64,000 bases of DNA from the NCBI GenBank assembly GCA_001648575.1, contig LQXN01000064.1:186001-250000 (forward strand), given 5' to 3'. The notes under the pieces are model-generated. The model saw nothing but the letters and a program-made list of their open reading frames with translations. It did not search any database and was not told the origin of the DNA. The number at the start of each line of letters is the position of its first letter. Within the stretch, counting starts at the first letter, position 1. Shown one piece after another: positions 9,366 to 20,370 of the stretch. The DNA comes from Sutcliffiella horikoshii DSM 8719 (GTDB lineage: Bacteria > Bacillota > Bacilli > Bacillales > Bacillaceae_I). A program made the translations under genes and the position numbers.

Positions 9366-9929
9366 CTAACTATTATTTTGATATAGATTTAACACCTTGG
9401 AATCCTTATTTGCCAGCATATATTGGGACCTGCCTAGGTATAGGGGGATAGAAAGTTTATCCCAATTCGGCAGTCCATTTTCGGCAAATAGGGTTTGGTC
9501 TTTGTAAAACCCGATCATCTCCCCTACAAACCAATCATGGTCACCATAAGTCCGCTGGTCCATTAATTTGCATTCATATGCGATGTAAGCCTCTTTTAGA
9601 ATTGGAGCGGAAATAGTTTTCCCTTGTTCATATTCTATATTTATTTTTTCTAATTTATTCTGCTCTTTCCCTGTGAGCATTCCAGATGCTTGTATGTAAT
9701 GAGCGAATTTCTCCGGAACGAAGTTTATCGCAAACTCCTTGGAGTTCTCTATTAAATGATGCGTATATCTTTCCTTCGCTATTGCAACCCCATAAATCGG
9801 AGGGTCATATGAAATATAGCTGTGCCACCCTGCTGCCATGATATTCTGTTTCCCGTCCCACTTGGCTGTTACTAAAGCCACCATGCCCGGATAACTATGC
9901 ATAACGGTATTCGTTGTCCACTCCCGCAT
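9366..9929 (-). CDS. Flavin reductase-like (FMN-binding split barrel) protein
   Basis: This 187-residue protein has the split-barrel flavin reductase pattern: MVALVTAKWDGKQNIMAAGWHSYISYDPPIYGVAI near the N terminus, ENSKEFAINFVPEKF in the middle and DHDWFVGEMIGFY later. Family members bind FMN and reduce it or use it to act on small substrates; the specific reaction here cannot be told. It is a single-gene unit, divergent from the Na/Pi cotransporter-like gene, with its own GAGAGG ribosome binding site. Confidence 0.82.
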   Translation of the reverse strand: MREWTTNTVMHSYPGMVALVTAKWDGKQNIMAAGWHSYISYDPPIYGVAIAKERYTHHLIENSKEFAINFVPEKFAHYIQASGMLTGKEQNKLEKINIEYEQGKTISAPILKEAYIAYECKLMDQRTYGDHDWFVGEMIGFYKDQTLFAENGLPNWDKLSIPLYLGRSQYMLANKDSKVLNLYQNNS

Positions 9930-9996
9930 GTCCTCTCTCCCCTTTTCTTGTCATTCTTGTCCATCATCCACCATATATTAGAGGGAGGTGATGGGC

Positions 9997-10917
9997 TTGT
10001 TTTCTATTATAACGTTATTATCTGTTTATTTAGCTATATTTTTGATCGGCATGACCGTCATGAGGTCGGGATTGCTGCAGCTGTCCGAAGAAAGGACAAA
10101 AGGGTATCTTACCAAATTTACCGATATGCCTTGGAAAGGACTATTGATCGGCATATTGATTACCGGTCTATTGCAGAGCAGTTCGGCAGTCATGGTCATC
10201 ACCGTCGGATTGGTTGCGGCAGGATATCTGACTTTTTACCAATCAATCGGCATCATGCTAGGCAGTAATATCGGTTCTACTTTTATAACCGAGCTTATCA
10301 CCATAGATATTTCCCAATTGATTTTCCCTATGCTTATCATTGGATTCTTATTTTTATTTTCCAAAAAGAAATTACCCTTCAGTTTCGGTTCGACCATGTT
10401 CGGTCTGGGGTGTTTATTTGTCGCAATGAACGGATTTGAATCATTGGCTGTTCCTTTATCAGGGTTTCCGAAGGTTCAGGATATGCTTGCAATGACTAAT
10501 GACCACCACCTATATGGTGTAGGGATCGGTACATTACTAACAGCCGTCATACAGTCGAGCTCAGCAACTACGGGTATCAGCATGAGCTTTTTGAATAATG
10601 ATCTGTTATCTCTTCCAGCGGGGATTGCGATTATGCTTGGGGCTAATATCGGGACATGCGTTACAGCTTATTTGGCAAGCCTCGGCTCCATCAGGGAGGC
10701 CAAATTAACTGCTTATGCACATATTTGGTTGAATGTCATTGGTGTGGCATTGTTTTTCCCGTTAATCCCTTGGTTGGGTGGATTTGTGCAGTTGCTTGCT
10801 TCTAGTGCCGATGTACAGCTTGCTCATTCGAGTGTGCTTTTCAATGTGATTAGTTCTGCGGTTGCTTTGCCGTTCGTGAGGCCTTTTGCACGGTTTGTGG
10901 AGAGGTTGCATGGTTGA
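9997..10917 (+). CDS. yqeW: Na/Pi cotransporter family membrane protein (YqeW)
   Basis: A polytopic membrane protein of 306 residues, it carries the two inverted PNaS-family repeats marked by GLLQSSSAVMVITVG (about 50-64) and AVIQSSSATTGISMS (about 180-195). The QSSSA motifs form the substrate and sodium site in this family. It lacks the C-terminal PhoU domain of longer relatives. I set the start at TTG 9997 because a GGAGGTGAT lies 8 bases upstream; GTG 9988 and ATG 9991 overlap or abut that site. Substrate is presumed phosphate. Confidence 0.88.
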   Translation: MFSIITLLSVYLAIFLIGMTVMRSGLLQLSEERTKGYLTKFTDMPWKGLLIGILITGLLQSSSAVMVITVGLVAAGYLTFYQSIGIMLGSNIGSTFITELITIDISQLIFPMLIIGFLFLFSKKKLPFSFGSTMFGLGCLFVAMNGFESLAVPLSGFPKVQDMLAMTNDHHLYGVGIGTLLTAVIQSSSATTGISMSFLNNDLLSLPAGIAIMLGANIGTCVTAYLASLGSIREAKLTAYAHIWLNVIGVALFFPLIPWLGGFVQLLASSADVQLAHSSVLFNVISSAVALPFVRPFARFVERLHG

Positions 10918-10993
10918 GGGAGGTATGGAACTCTAGCCAGGAGGAGTTAATTCAGTTAAATAGGGTTTTCATGAAGTTATTCTGAATTTTATT

Positions 10994-11098
10994 ATTATGA
11001 GTTTCGCCACTGCTATTGTGAGTTTTTCATTGGTTATTGTGAGTTTCTCATTGGTTATTGTGAGTTTTGCCACTGCTATTGTGAGTCTTTCATCCATT
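10994..11098. repeat. 21-bp imperfect tandem array, five units
   Basis: Units begin at 10994, 11015, 11036, 11057 and 11078. Each starts ATT(G/A)TGAGT. Units 1 and 4 carry GCCACTGCT in the second half, units 2 and 3 carry TCATTGGTT, and unit 5 diverges, giving an A-B-B-A-C order. Because 21 is divisible by three, all frames stay open and the minus strand would read heptads such as KLTIAVA and KLTITNE. No convincing ribosome binding site was seen. Confidence 0.85.
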
Positions 11099-11140
11099 AT
11101 TATGACAACAGTACAATTTGACCAATCGATTATCCAAAAA

Positions 11141-11182
11141 AAAGCACTCACTCAAGCAATTCAATGCTCAAGTGAGTGCTTT
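11141..11182 (-). terminator. Intrinsic terminator of deoC
   Basis: A long stem AAAGCACTCACT / AGTGAGTGCTTT with further pairing inside is followed on the minus strand by eight T. It may also stop transcripts coming from the Na/Pi cotransporter-like gene on the other strand. Confidence 0.9.
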
Positions 11183-11190
11183 ATTCATTC

Positions 11191-11862
11191 TTAGTAATCC
11201 GTATCAGCTGTTAACCCTTTAACAATTGCGATTCCAGCACTTGCGCCAATACGTGTAGCTCCAGCTGCGATCATTTCTTCTGCACCTTTTGCATCACGTA
11301 CACCACCGGAAGCTTTCACTCCGATTTCAGGTCCTACTGTTTGTCTCATAAGTGCGATATCGGCAACAGTTGCACCGCCTGTAGAGAAACCAGTGGAAGT
11401 CTTCACATAATCAGTTCCGGCTTTAACAGCCAACTGGCATGCTCTTACTTTTTCTTCATTTGTAAGCAAGGAAGTTTCGATGATGACTTTTGTCAACGCA
11501 CGACCTTTTGCAGCATCTACAACAGCTCGGATGTCTCTTTCCACCAATTCATCGTCGCCATCTTTAAGTGCACCAATGTTGATAACCATGTCCACTTCAG
11601 TGGCACCGTTTTCAATTGCATTGGTCGTTTCGAATGCTTTCACTTCCGGAGTTGTTGCCCCTAGAGGGAATCCAATTACTGTACATACTTTCACGTTGCT
11701 TCCTTCTAAAAGCTCTGCAGATGTTTTTACCCAAGTAGGGTTAACACAAACTGATGCAAAGTTATATTCTCTAGCTTCTTGGCAAAGTACTTCTACCTGT
11801 TCTTTTTTTGTATCGGCTTTCAATAATGTATGATCAATCATTTTTCCAATGTTAGTATGCAT
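11191..11862 (-). CDS. deoC: Deoxyribose-phosphate aldolase
   Basis: DeoC splits 2-deoxyribose-5-phosphate into glyceraldehyde-3-phosphate and acetaldehyde in deoxynucleoside catabolism. The 223-residue protein has the TIM-barrel signatures [24 protein letters not shown] and the Schiff-base region [15 protein letters not shown] with its catalytic Lys. I chose the ATG at 11862 because AAAGGAG is 7 bases upstream; an ATG two codons earlier abuts it. In B. subtilis deoC is normally with dra-nupC-pdp; here it stands alone in the yqe region. Confidence 0.96.
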   Translation of the reverse strand: MHTNIGKMIDHTLLKADTKKEQVEVLCQEAREYNFASVCVNPTWVKTSAELLEGSNVKVCTVIGFPLGATTPEVKAFETTNAIENGATEVDMVINIGALKDGDDELVERDIRAVVDAAKGRALTKVIIETSLLTNEEKVRACQLAVKAGTDYVKTSTGFSTGGATVADIALMRQTVGPEIGVKASGGVRDAKGAEEMIAAGATRIGASAGIAIVKGLTADTDY

Positions 11863-11974
11863 GTTCATACTCCTTTCAAGTTAAGAGGTCTGACCTCTAA
11901 CATCATAACATGGTTCCATTAATTTGGCGAGTACTATGTTAGTATTACCTTCAATTTTTTCTTCACGACAAAAA

Positions 11975-12000
11975 AGTGACTCCATAATAATGGAATCACC
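11975..12000 (-). terminator. Intrinsic terminator of the hrcA-dnaK operon end (after mtaB)
   Basis: The stem GTGATTCCAT / ATGGAGTCAC (one wobble) is followed by six T on the minus strand, directly after the mtaB stop. Confidence 0.85.
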
Positions 12001-12012
12001 CGCTATATTTTT

Positions 12013-13377
12013 TTATGAACTTAACCGAACACTCTCATCTTTCAAGCGTGGCGCATCCTCAAGCACGCGAACGAAATGGCCTTGGTTGTATGGGTAACCC
12101 GCTTTGGCAATTTTTACTTTTACAAGCTTGCCGACCATATCTTCCGTTGCAGGGAATACGACTTTCAAGTAGTTGTCTGTGTAACCAACATATAAACCTT
12201 GGTCTGGAGCATCTTTATAGATTTCTTCAGGAATGACTTCCAATACTTCATCTTCAAATAGGGAAGCATATTCTTTTGCAAGTTGATCAGAAAGTGCAAT
12301 CAGGCGATGAACTCGCTCATTTTTCACTTCTTCGTCTACTTGGTCCGTCATTCTGGCTGCTGGTGTACCTGTACGTTTGGAGTAAGGGAATACATGCAAC
12401 TCAGAGAATTTATGTTCTTTGATGAAATTGTACGTTTCCATGAACTCGTCTTCTGTTTCACCAGGAAATCCAACGATTACATCGGAAGTAATCGCAAGCC
12501 CAGGTAAAGCTTCTTTCAATCGATCTAGACGTTCTGCAAAAAATTCCATCGTGTATTTACGACGCATTCTCTTCAGAACGGTATTGGATGCTGATTGAAT
12601 TGGGATATGAAGATGGCGGACAATTTTATCGGAATTGTTCAGCACTTCAATTACTTCGTCTGTGATTTGGCTCGCCTCAATGGATGAGATGCGGATACGC
12701 TTTAAGCCTGCCACTTTTTCATCCAATTCACGAAGAAGCATTGCAAAGTTGTAATCCTTCATGTCTTCTCCATAACCGCCTGTGTGGATACCGGTCAAGA
12801 CGATTTCCTTGTATCCTGCATCTACAAGTTGTTGTGCTTGTGTGACAACCTCTTGCGGGTCTCGGGAACGCATAAGTCCGCGAGCCCAAGGGATGATACA
12901 GAAGGTACAGAAGTTATTGCAACCCTCTTGGATCTTCAGGGAAGCACGTGTACGATCTGTGAATGCCGGTACATCCAACTCTTCATAGACACGAGCCTTC
13001 ATGATGTTTCCGACACCGTTAATCGGTTGACGCTCTTGTTTAAACTGTTCGATGTAATCAAGCATTTTCACACGATCCTGCGTTCCTACTACTACATCCA
13101 CTCCAGGGATAGCCATGATTTCTGCAGGGGACGTTTGCGCGTAGCATCCTGTGACACAGATGACGGCATCCGGGTTCTTACGGATGGCACGGCGGATGAC
13201 TTGACGGCTCTTTTTATCTCCGGTATTTGTAACGGTACAGGTATTGATGACATACACATCTGAAGTACCTTCAAATTCTGTACGTTCATAATCATTTGCT
13301 TTGAAAAGCTGCCAGATAGCTTCTGTTTCATAATGGTTCACTTTACACCCTAGTGTGTGAAAGGCAACAGTTGGCAT
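12013..13377 (-). CDS. mtaB: tRNA t6A37 methylthiotransferase MtaB (YqeV)
   Basis: MtaB is a radical SAM enzyme that converts t6A37 to ms2t6A37 in ANN-decoding tRNAs. The 454-residue protein shows the UPF0004 domain with Cys in HTLGCKVNHYE and INTCTVTN, the radical SAM cluster motif GCNNFCTFCIIPWARG (about 150), and a C-terminal TRAM domain. I set the start at ATG 13377 (MPTVAFHTLGC), 8 bases after a TGAGG; the upstream GTG lies inside that ribosome binding site. It is the last gene of the heat-shock operon. Confidence 0.95.
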   Translation of the reverse strand: MPTVAFHTLGCKVNHYETEAIWQLFKANDYERTEFEGTSDVYVINTCTVTNTGDKKSRQVIRRAIRKNPDAVICVTGCYAQTSPAEIMAIPGVDVVVGTQDRVKMLDYIEQFKQERQPINGVGNIMKARVYEELDVPAFTDRTRASLKIQEGCNNFCTFCIIPWARGLMRSRDPQEVVTQAQQLVDAGYKEIVLTGIHTGGYGEDMKDYNFAMLLRELDEKVAGLKRIRISSIEASQITDEVIEVLNNSDKIVRHLHIPIQSASNTVLKRMRRKYTMEFFAERLDRLKEALPGLAITSDVIVGFPGETEDEFMETYNFIKEHKFSELHVFPYSKRTGTPAARMTDQVDEEVKNERVHRLIALSDQLAKEYASLFEDEVLEVIPEEIYKDAPDQGLYVGYTDNYLKVVFPATEDMVGKLVKVKIAKAGYPYNQGHFVRVLEDAPRLKDESVRLSS

Positions 13378-13387
13378 GTTTTCCACC

Positions 13388-14140
13388 TCACATTAATTCA
13401 AAATGATACGAAATCGCGGCAAGCGCATATAGCGGTGCCGTTTCCGTTCTTAAAATTCTTGGCCCAAGAGCGCAAGGAACAAATCCATTCTCCAAAAGTC
13501 GATCGATTTCTTTTTCTGTCAGGCCGCCTTCAGGGCCGAATACACATAAAATCGATTCTCCATGTTTCATCTTTTTGAGGATGGAGGCAAAAGCAGCACG
13601 CTCCCCTCCTTTTGCACTCTCTTCATAGGCAACGATCTTATAAGTATAGTTTTTACTTTTTTCTAAAAGTTGGGTTAATGAAGCTGGCTCCTCTACTACA
13701 GGTACCATTGAACGATGCGACTGCTCGGCTGCTTCTTTAGAAATTTTATTCCAGCGTTCTACTTTCTTCTTGCCCTTCTTTTCGTCCCACTTCACAATCG
13801 AACGAGCAGCATTAAAAGGGATAAACGACTCTGCCCCGAGCTCTGTTCCCTTTTGTATCACTAACTCTAATTTATCCCCTTTAGGCAACCCGTTCGCAAT
13901 CGTAACACGAACTGGGATTTCGGTTTCAGTCTTTATCCATTCTACAATATCAGTTACTACCATATCATTGGTAATTTCAGCAATTTTGCAAAGGGCCGTC
14001 TGCCTGGTTTCCGAACAGCTGCAAAGAAGTTGATCGTCCACGCTCATCCTCATAACCCGAACTATATGATGAACATCTTCTCCGGTAATAGTCATGGAGG
14101 AATCATCTATTTGATTGGAGTCAATAAAATAACGTTGCAC
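13388..14140 (-). CDS. rsmE: 16S rRNA m3U1498 methyltransferase RsmE (YqeU)
   Basis: RsmE methylates U1498 of 16S rRNA using SAM and belongs to the SPOUT fold. The 250-residue protein begins MQRYFI from GTG 14140, as in Bacillus orthologues, 9 bases after GAGG; a GTG three codons earlier is less well placed. The trefoil-knot motifs FGPEGGLTEKEID and LGPRILRTETAPLYAL are near the C terminus. It lies between prmA and mtaB. Confidence 0.95.
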   Translation of the reverse strand: MQRYFIDSNQIDDSSMTITGEDVHHIVRVMRMSVDDQLLCSCSETRQTALCKIAEITNDMVVTDIVEWIKTETEIPVRVTIANGLPKGDKLELVIQKGTELGAESFIPFNAARSIVKWDEKKGKKKVERWNKISKEAAEQSHRSMVPVVEEPASLTQLLEKSKNYTYKIVAYEESAKGGERAAFASILKKMKHGESILCVFGPEGGLTEKEIDRLLENGFVPCALGPRILRTETAPLYALAAISYHFELM

Positions 14141-14155
14141 GACCTTCACCCTCGC

Positions 14156-15097
14156 TTATTCTTCTTTTTTGGCGATAAATGCCACCCAGTCTTCCATCAT
14201 CATCGTTTCTTCAATTTTGAAGCCTGATTTGATGAGGGCGTCTTTCACTTCTTGCTTTTTCATGCTGATGATCCCGGAAGAAATGAATGTTCCGCCGTTT
14301 TCCAACACACGATAAACATCATCTGTAAACCTGACGATAACTTCTGCCAATATATTAGCAACAACCACGTCGACAGGACCTTCTACATTTCCAAGCAAAT
14401 TGTTTTGCTTCACCGTTACTGTTGGGTGTACTTTGTTCAGCTTGATATTCAATTTTGCAGATTCAACTGCCACATCATCCAGATCAAGTGCCAGTACTTC
14501 CTTTGCATCAAGCATGGCTGCTGCGATACTTAAGACCCCAGAACCTGTCCCTACATCAATTACTTTATCCTGCGGTTTGACGGTTCTTTCTATCGCTTGT
14601 ATACAAAGTACCGTTGTCGGGTGGGTACCAGTTCCAAACGCCATTCCCGGATCAAGTTCGATGATTTTCTCGTCGGAGCTTACTGGTTCATATGTCTCCC
14701 ATGTAGGTACGATAGTAAACTTTTCAGAAATTTTCACAGGGTTGTAGTACTTTTTCCATGCCGTCGCCCACTCTTCTTCGTTTACTTCACTGATCGAGAT
14801 ATTGTTTAAACCCAAATCGATGTCATAGACAAGTAAGTTGTTGATTGCGTCTTTGATCCCTTCCACTGTTTCGCCTAAAAAGCTATTGACGGGAAGGTAC
14901 GCCTTCATTACAACCCCTTCTTCCGGGTAGTCATCTGGATTGAGTTGGTATATCTCACCGAACTGATCTTCTCTTACTTTTGTTAGCTCAAAAGGATCCT
15001 CTATCACCACTCCGCTCGCACCTGCTTCGTGAAGAATATGAGAGATCGGTTCCACCGCCTCATTTGTAGTATGGATACTAATTTCTGACCATTTCAT
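14156..15097 (-). CDS. prmA: Ribosomal protein L11 methyltransferase
   Basis: PrmA trimethylates ribosomal protein L11. The 313-residue protein has an N-terminal L11-recognition domain and a C-terminal Rossmann SAM domain with [15 protein letters not shown] (about 178-192) and the NPPY-like VVANILAEV. The start [17 protein letters not shown] at 15097 matches the family and follows GGAG by 9 bases. The conserved order is dnaJ-prmA-rsmE. Confidence 0.96.
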   Translation of the reverse strand: MKWSEISIHTTNEAVEPISHILHEAGASGVVIEDPFELTKVREDQFGEIYQLNPDDYPEEGVVMKAYLPVNSFLGETVEGIKDAINNLLVYDIDLGLNNISISEVNEEEWATAWKKYYNPVKISEKFTIVPTWETYEPVSSDEKIIELDPGMAFGTGTHPTTVLCIQAIERTVKPQDKVIDVGTGSGVLSIAAAMLDAKEVLALDLDDVAVESAKLNIKLNKVHPTVTVKQNNLLGNVEGPVDVVVANILAEVIVRFTDDVYRVLENGGTFISSGIISMKKQEVKDALIKSGFKIEETMMMEDWVAFIAKKEE

Positions 15098-15139
15098 ACA
15101 TACCAACTCCAATCCTTACTTAATGATAACTTTGACTTT

Positions 15140-16267
15140 TTATTCACCTTTAAGGACACGTTTTACTTTAGCGAAGAAGCCATCTTCCTGCTCATCCGGT
15201 GCCTGACCGCTTGTTTCCGCAAATTCGCGGATCAATTGTTTTTGTTTTTCGGTAAGCTTAGTTGGGGTTACCACGCGTATCTTAATATGTTGATCCCCTT
15301 GACCGTATCCACGGACGTTTGCAATCCCTTTTCCTTTTAGTCGGAAATTGGTGCCAGTTTGCGTTCCTGCAGGGACTTTCAGTTTAACTTTTCCGTGTAA
15401 TGTAGGAACTTCGACTTCATCACCCAATGCAGCCTGGGCAAAAGTTATCGGCATTTCGCAATACACATCGTCCCCGTCACGTTCAAAGAATTCGTGTCTG
15501 CGTACATGGAAGACCACATATAGATCGCCAGCAGGTCCGCCGTTCACTCCAGCTTCGCCTTTTCCAGCTACGCGCAATTGTTGTCCTTCATCGACACCTG
15601 CCGGAATATTGACTTTGATTTTATTGCGTTTTTTCACACGTCCAGCACCATGACATGTTGTACATTTGTTAGGGATTGATTTTCCAGAGCCGTTACACTT
15701 AGAACATGTTCTTCTATTAACAATTCGACCGAATGGTGTGTTTTGTTCCACACTCTCCTGACCGCTACCACGACATTGAGAACATGTTTCCACTTTCGTC
15801 CCGGGCTTTGCACCTGTACCTGAACATGTATCACATGTTTCTTCCACAGGAATCTCAATGGTTGTTTCTTTTCCAAAGGCTGCTTCTTCAAAAGAAAGAG
15901 TCATTGTATATTGAAGATCTGCGCCTTGTCTTGGAGCATTCGGGTCACGACGCCTTCTTCCGCCGCCTTGACCACCAAAGAATGTTTCGAAAATATCTTC
16001 GAAGCCGAAGCCGCCGTCAAATCCACCGCCACCGCCAAATCCTTGGTTGGGATCGGTATGGCCAAATTGGTCATAGTGCGCTTTCTTTTGGTCGTCACTC
16101 AGTACTTCGTAAGCTTCTTTGATTTCTTTGAATTTGTCCGCTGCATCATCTGCTTTATTGATGTCCGGATGGTATTGTTTGGATAGCTTTCTATAAGCTT
16201 TCTTTATTTCATCTTTCGACGCGCTTTTACTGACGCCAAGCACTTCATAGTAATCGCGTTTACTCAT
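15140..16267 (-). CDS. dnaJ: Chaperone DnaJ
   Basis: The 375-residue type I Hsp40 co-chaperone has a J domain with the essential HPD (KQYHPDINK, about 32-34), a Gly/Phe-rich linker ([16 protein letters not shown]) and a zinc region with four CxxCxGxG repeats (about 147-210). The C-terminal substrate-binding domains follow. It delivers clients to DnaK and stimulates its ATPase. It lies downstream of dnaK across a 317-base gap that contains a repeat and a terminator, so part of dnaJ expression may depend on readthrough or a separate promoter. Confidence 0.98.
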   Translation of the reverse strand: MSKRDYYEVLGVSKSASKDEIKKAYRKLSKQYHPDINKADDAADKFKEIKEAYEVLSDDQKKAHYDQFGHTDPNQGFGGGGGFDGGFGFEDIFETFFGGQGGGRRRRDPNAPRQGADLQYTMTLSFEEAAFGKETTIEIPVEETCDTCSGTGAKPGTKVETCSQCRGSGQESVEQNTPFGRIVNRRTCSKCNGSGKSIPNKCTTCHGAGRVKKRNKIKVNIPAGVDEGQQLRVAGKGEAGVNGGPAGDLYVVFHVRRHEFFERDGDDVYCEMPITFAQAALGDEVEVPTLHGKVKLKVPAGTQTGTNFRLKGKGIANVRGYGQGDQHIKIRVVTPTKLTEKQKQLIREFAETSGQAPDEQEDGFFAKVKRVLKGE

Positions 16268-16367
16268 TAAATACCCACTCCCGTTTCATTCACATAAAGG
16301 TTATTGTATCACCTGAAAGAGGGAAAAAGCAATAAAAGTTATGTGCTTTAACCCTATTCTGGTTAAC

Positions 16368-16500
16368 TCCTTGGTACCTTCCGTTTCAGGTGGTCGCTTT
16401 CCGCGGGGCGGTGCTTGAGCCTCCTCACTTCGTTGCGGGGTCTCAAGCTACCGCTACCTCCCGCAGGAGTCGACCACCTTACACTTCAGGCACCAAGGGA
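16368..16500. repeat. Dispersed intergenic repeat, copy B
   Basis: The roughly 130-bp element between dnaK and dnaJ has the family core CGCTTTCCGCGGGGCGG, GAGCCTCCTC, GCGGGGTCTCAAG and TCCCGCAGGAGTC. Its ends form an inverted repeat, CCTTGGTACC at the left and GGCACCAAGG at the right. There is no coding potential. It occupies most of the 317-base dnaK-dnaJ gap. Confidence 0.75.
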
Positions 16501-16520
16501 AATTCTTATTTACATAAAAA

Positions 16521-16548
16521 GAAAGCCAAAGCCATGGCTTCGACTTTC
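16521..16548 (-). terminator. Intrinsic terminator after dnaK
   Basis: The stem GAAAGTCGAAGCC / GGCTTTGGCTTTC (with G-U pairs) is followed by T-rich sequence on the minus strand, 37 bases after the dnaK stop. It would separate hrcA-grpE-dnaK from dnaJ, at least partly. Confidence 0.75.
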
Positions 16549-16584
16549 TTTTTATCTTTATCAGAAAAGCCCTAGGACTTTATC

Positions 16585-18480
<1,896 letters not shown>

Positions 18481-18485
18481 TTACA

Positions 18486-18610
18486 GTTGATTTCCGTTGC
18501 AGGCACTCGCTTTCTGCGGACGGTTCCCACGAGATTCTTCGACATATACGTCTAGGGTCTCATTTCACACGTTTCTCCCGCAGGAGTTCGTTCCTTTCAC
18601 TACAATCAAC
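18486..18610. repeat. Dispersed intergenic repeat, copy C
   Basis: This 125-bp element has clean ends, GTTGATTTCCG at the left and ACTACAATCAAC at the right, forming a short terminal inverted repeat. It fits between the grpE stop and dnaK, with its right end touching the grpE stop codon. The core (CGCTTTCTGCGG, GGGTCTC, CTCCCGCAGGAG) matches the other copies. Confidence 0.75.
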
Positions 18611-19164
18611 TATTGTTTCACTTTTACCATGGACGGTCGGATGACACGGTCCTTGAGCTTATACCCTTTTTGGAACTCTTCCAAAACAGTGTTGGATTCT
18701 CCTTCTCCTTCCTCCACCTGCATCACTGCCTGGTGTAGGTGTGGATCAAAAGACTGTCCAACTGCTTCGATAGCTTCGAGTCCTTCTGATTTTAGTGCGT
18801 CCACTAACTGACGGTGCACCATTTCCATGCCTTGTAAAAATGTTTTGATCTTCTCATCCTCTGAATCTACTTTAAGCGCACGCTCAAAGTTATCAAGGGC
18901 AGGAAGAATATCTGTAACAAGATTCTGTGCACGGTATTTCTGTGCAGCTTCTTGGTCAAGTCTCACACGACGACGGTAGTTGTCAAAATCGGCTTGCAGA
19001 CGAAGAATGCGATTCTCCGATTCCTCAAGCTTAGTTTCCAATTCGGAAATCTTTTGCTGCTCTGCAGATACTTCAACTTCTTCTGCTTTTTCCGTCGTTT
19101 CTTCTGTTTCTTCAGTAGTCAATTCTTCATTTTCAACTGTTGCTTGTTCGTTCTCGTTTACCAA
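18610..19164 (-). CDS. grpE: Nucleotide exchange factor GrpE
   Basis: GrpE releases ADP from DnaK and acts as a thermosensor. The acidic N-terminal region (poly-E/T, about 5-45) is followed by a long coiled coil and the beta domain with the signature [28 protein letters not shown]. The best start is TTG 19164 (MVNENEQ), 8 bases after GGGAGG, giving 184 residues, close to the 187 of B. subtilis. Upstream in-frame ATGs would add 15-24 residues but lack a ribosome binding site. Confidence 0.96.
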   Translation of the reverse strand: MVNENEQATVENEELTTEETEETTEKAEEVEVSAEQQKISELETKLEESENRILRLQADFDNYRRRVRLDQEAAQKYRAQNLVTDILPALDNFERALKVDSEDEKIKTFLQGMEMVHRQLVDALKSEGLEAIEAVGQSFDPHLHQAVMQVEEGEGESNTVLEEFQKGYKLKDRVIRPSMVKVKQ

Positions 19165-19257
19165 TGGTTTCACCTCCCTCAAAGTGTAAAAATCATGTTG
19201 TTTTTCCATGATGATAGGACGGAGCAGTAACTCCATCCTCTAACAATATTTCCATGC

Positions 19258-20289
19258 TCAGTCCTTTTGATACAGTTTATTGACCGCCTGTGAAAGGTCG
19301 GAACTGACAAGTTGCAAGAGACTGACAACACGGGAGTATTCCATTCTGGTTGGACCGAGCAAAGCGATGGTGCCAAGCTGCTCTGGTCCGATGGAATAGC
19401 TAGCAGAAATAATGCTGCACCCCTCCATACCAGGAATATTATTTTCACTGCCAATCTTGATATGGATACCAGCTTCTTTAGCACGAATATGCTGAGACAG
19501 GTCTTTCCCTTGATCGATAAGCAGCATCAGTGAACGTATCTTGTTGATATCATTGAATTCGGGCTGGGCAAGCATGTTCGTTTTCCCACCAAAAAACACC
19601 TTATCCTTTTCTTCCATATATAGCGTAGAGCTCAAGGACTGCAGAATGTTTTCATAGTTCCCGATATGAGATCTCAATAGGGTTGCCACTTCTTTATATA
19701 GCTTGTTGATAAGCTCAGATAGCGGCACTCCCACTAACCGTTCATTTAAAATATTGACCATCTTCTGGATATCTGATGAATCCATATTGGCCGGAAATGA
19801 AAACATGCGGTTTTCTACATGCCCCGTATCCGTCACAATGATCGCAACCGCCTGTTCCGAGTTAATGGGAATGATCTGCAGATTTTTAAGCCTGTGATCC
19901 CTAAAGCCTGGTCCAAGCACAATGGATGTGTACTTGGTCAAATCAGATAAGATCTGTGCAGATTTTTGTACGGTTTTCTCTAATTCATATATTTGCTCGC
20001 GAAAAATGGATTTAATTTCAAACACATCTTGGTTCGTCAGCCTTTCCGGAGAAAGCAAGTGATCTACATAATAGCGGTACCCCTTTTCTGACGGAACTCT
20101 TCCTGATGAAGTATGTGTCTTTTCAATGAAACCCAAATCCTCCAAATCTGCCATTTCATTTCTGATGGTGGCAGAGCTGAACGATATTTCATCTTTTTTG
20201 GAGAGCGTCCTGGAGCCAACAGGTTGTGCAGATCGGATAAAGTCGTCGATTATGACTTGCAATACTAACAACTGTCGTTCTGTAAGCAC
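19258..20289 (-). CDS. hrcA: Heat-inducible transcription repressor HrcA
   Basis: The 343-residue repressor binds CIRCE operators and controls the class I heat-shock genes; its activity is maintained by GroEL. An N-terminal winged helix ([38 protein letters not shown]) is followed by a GAF-like domain. It starts at GTG 20289, 9 bases after GAGG. The CIRCE element and a sigma-A-like promoter are directly upstream, so the gene is autoregulated. Confidence 0.97.
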   Translation of the reverse strand: MLTERQLLVLQVIIDDFIRSAQPVGSRTLSKKDEISFSSATIRNEMADLEDLGFIEKTHTSSGRVPSEKGYRYYVDHLLSPERLTNQDVFEIKSIFREQIYELEKTVQKSAQILSDLTKYTSIVLGPGFRDHRLKNLQIIPINSEQAVAIIVTDTGHVENRMFSFPANMDSSDIQKMVNILNERLVGVPLSELINKLYKEVATLLRSHIGNYENILQSLSSTLYMEEKDKVFFGGKTNMLAQPEFNDINKIRSLMLLIDQGKDLSQHIRAKEAGIHIKIGSENNIPGMEGCSIISASYSIGPEQLGTIALLGPTRMEYSRVVSLLQLVSSDLSQAVNKLYQKD

Positions 20290-20304
20290 TCAGCATCACC
20301 TCTG

Positions 20305-20331
20305 TTAGCACTCCTGTTCTTCGAGTGCTAA
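20305..20331 (-). promoter_or_regulatory. CIRCE operator
   Basis: A perfect TTAGCACTC, a 9-base spacer and GAGTGCTAA match the CIRCE consensus exactly. It lies between the promoter and the hrcA start and is the HrcA binding site for the hrcA-grpE-dnaK-dnaJ operon. Confidence 0.98.
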
Positions 20332-20341
20332 TTCTATAAAT

Positions 20342-20370
20342 AAATTACCAAATACCCATTCACATGTCAA
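20342..20370 (-). promoter_or_regulatory. Sigma-A-like promoter of the hrcA operon
   Basis: On the minus strand a perfect TTGACA (20370-20365) is followed after 17 bases by TAATTT, just upstream of CIRCE. The -35 box abuts the hemW stop codon. The -10 is a weak match. Confidence 0.6.

Noticed and set aside
10997-11194. Plus-strand 65-codon and minus-strand 60-codon frames over the 21-bp array
   Set aside because: Both are open only because the repeat unit is a multiple of three; neither has a ribosome binding site.
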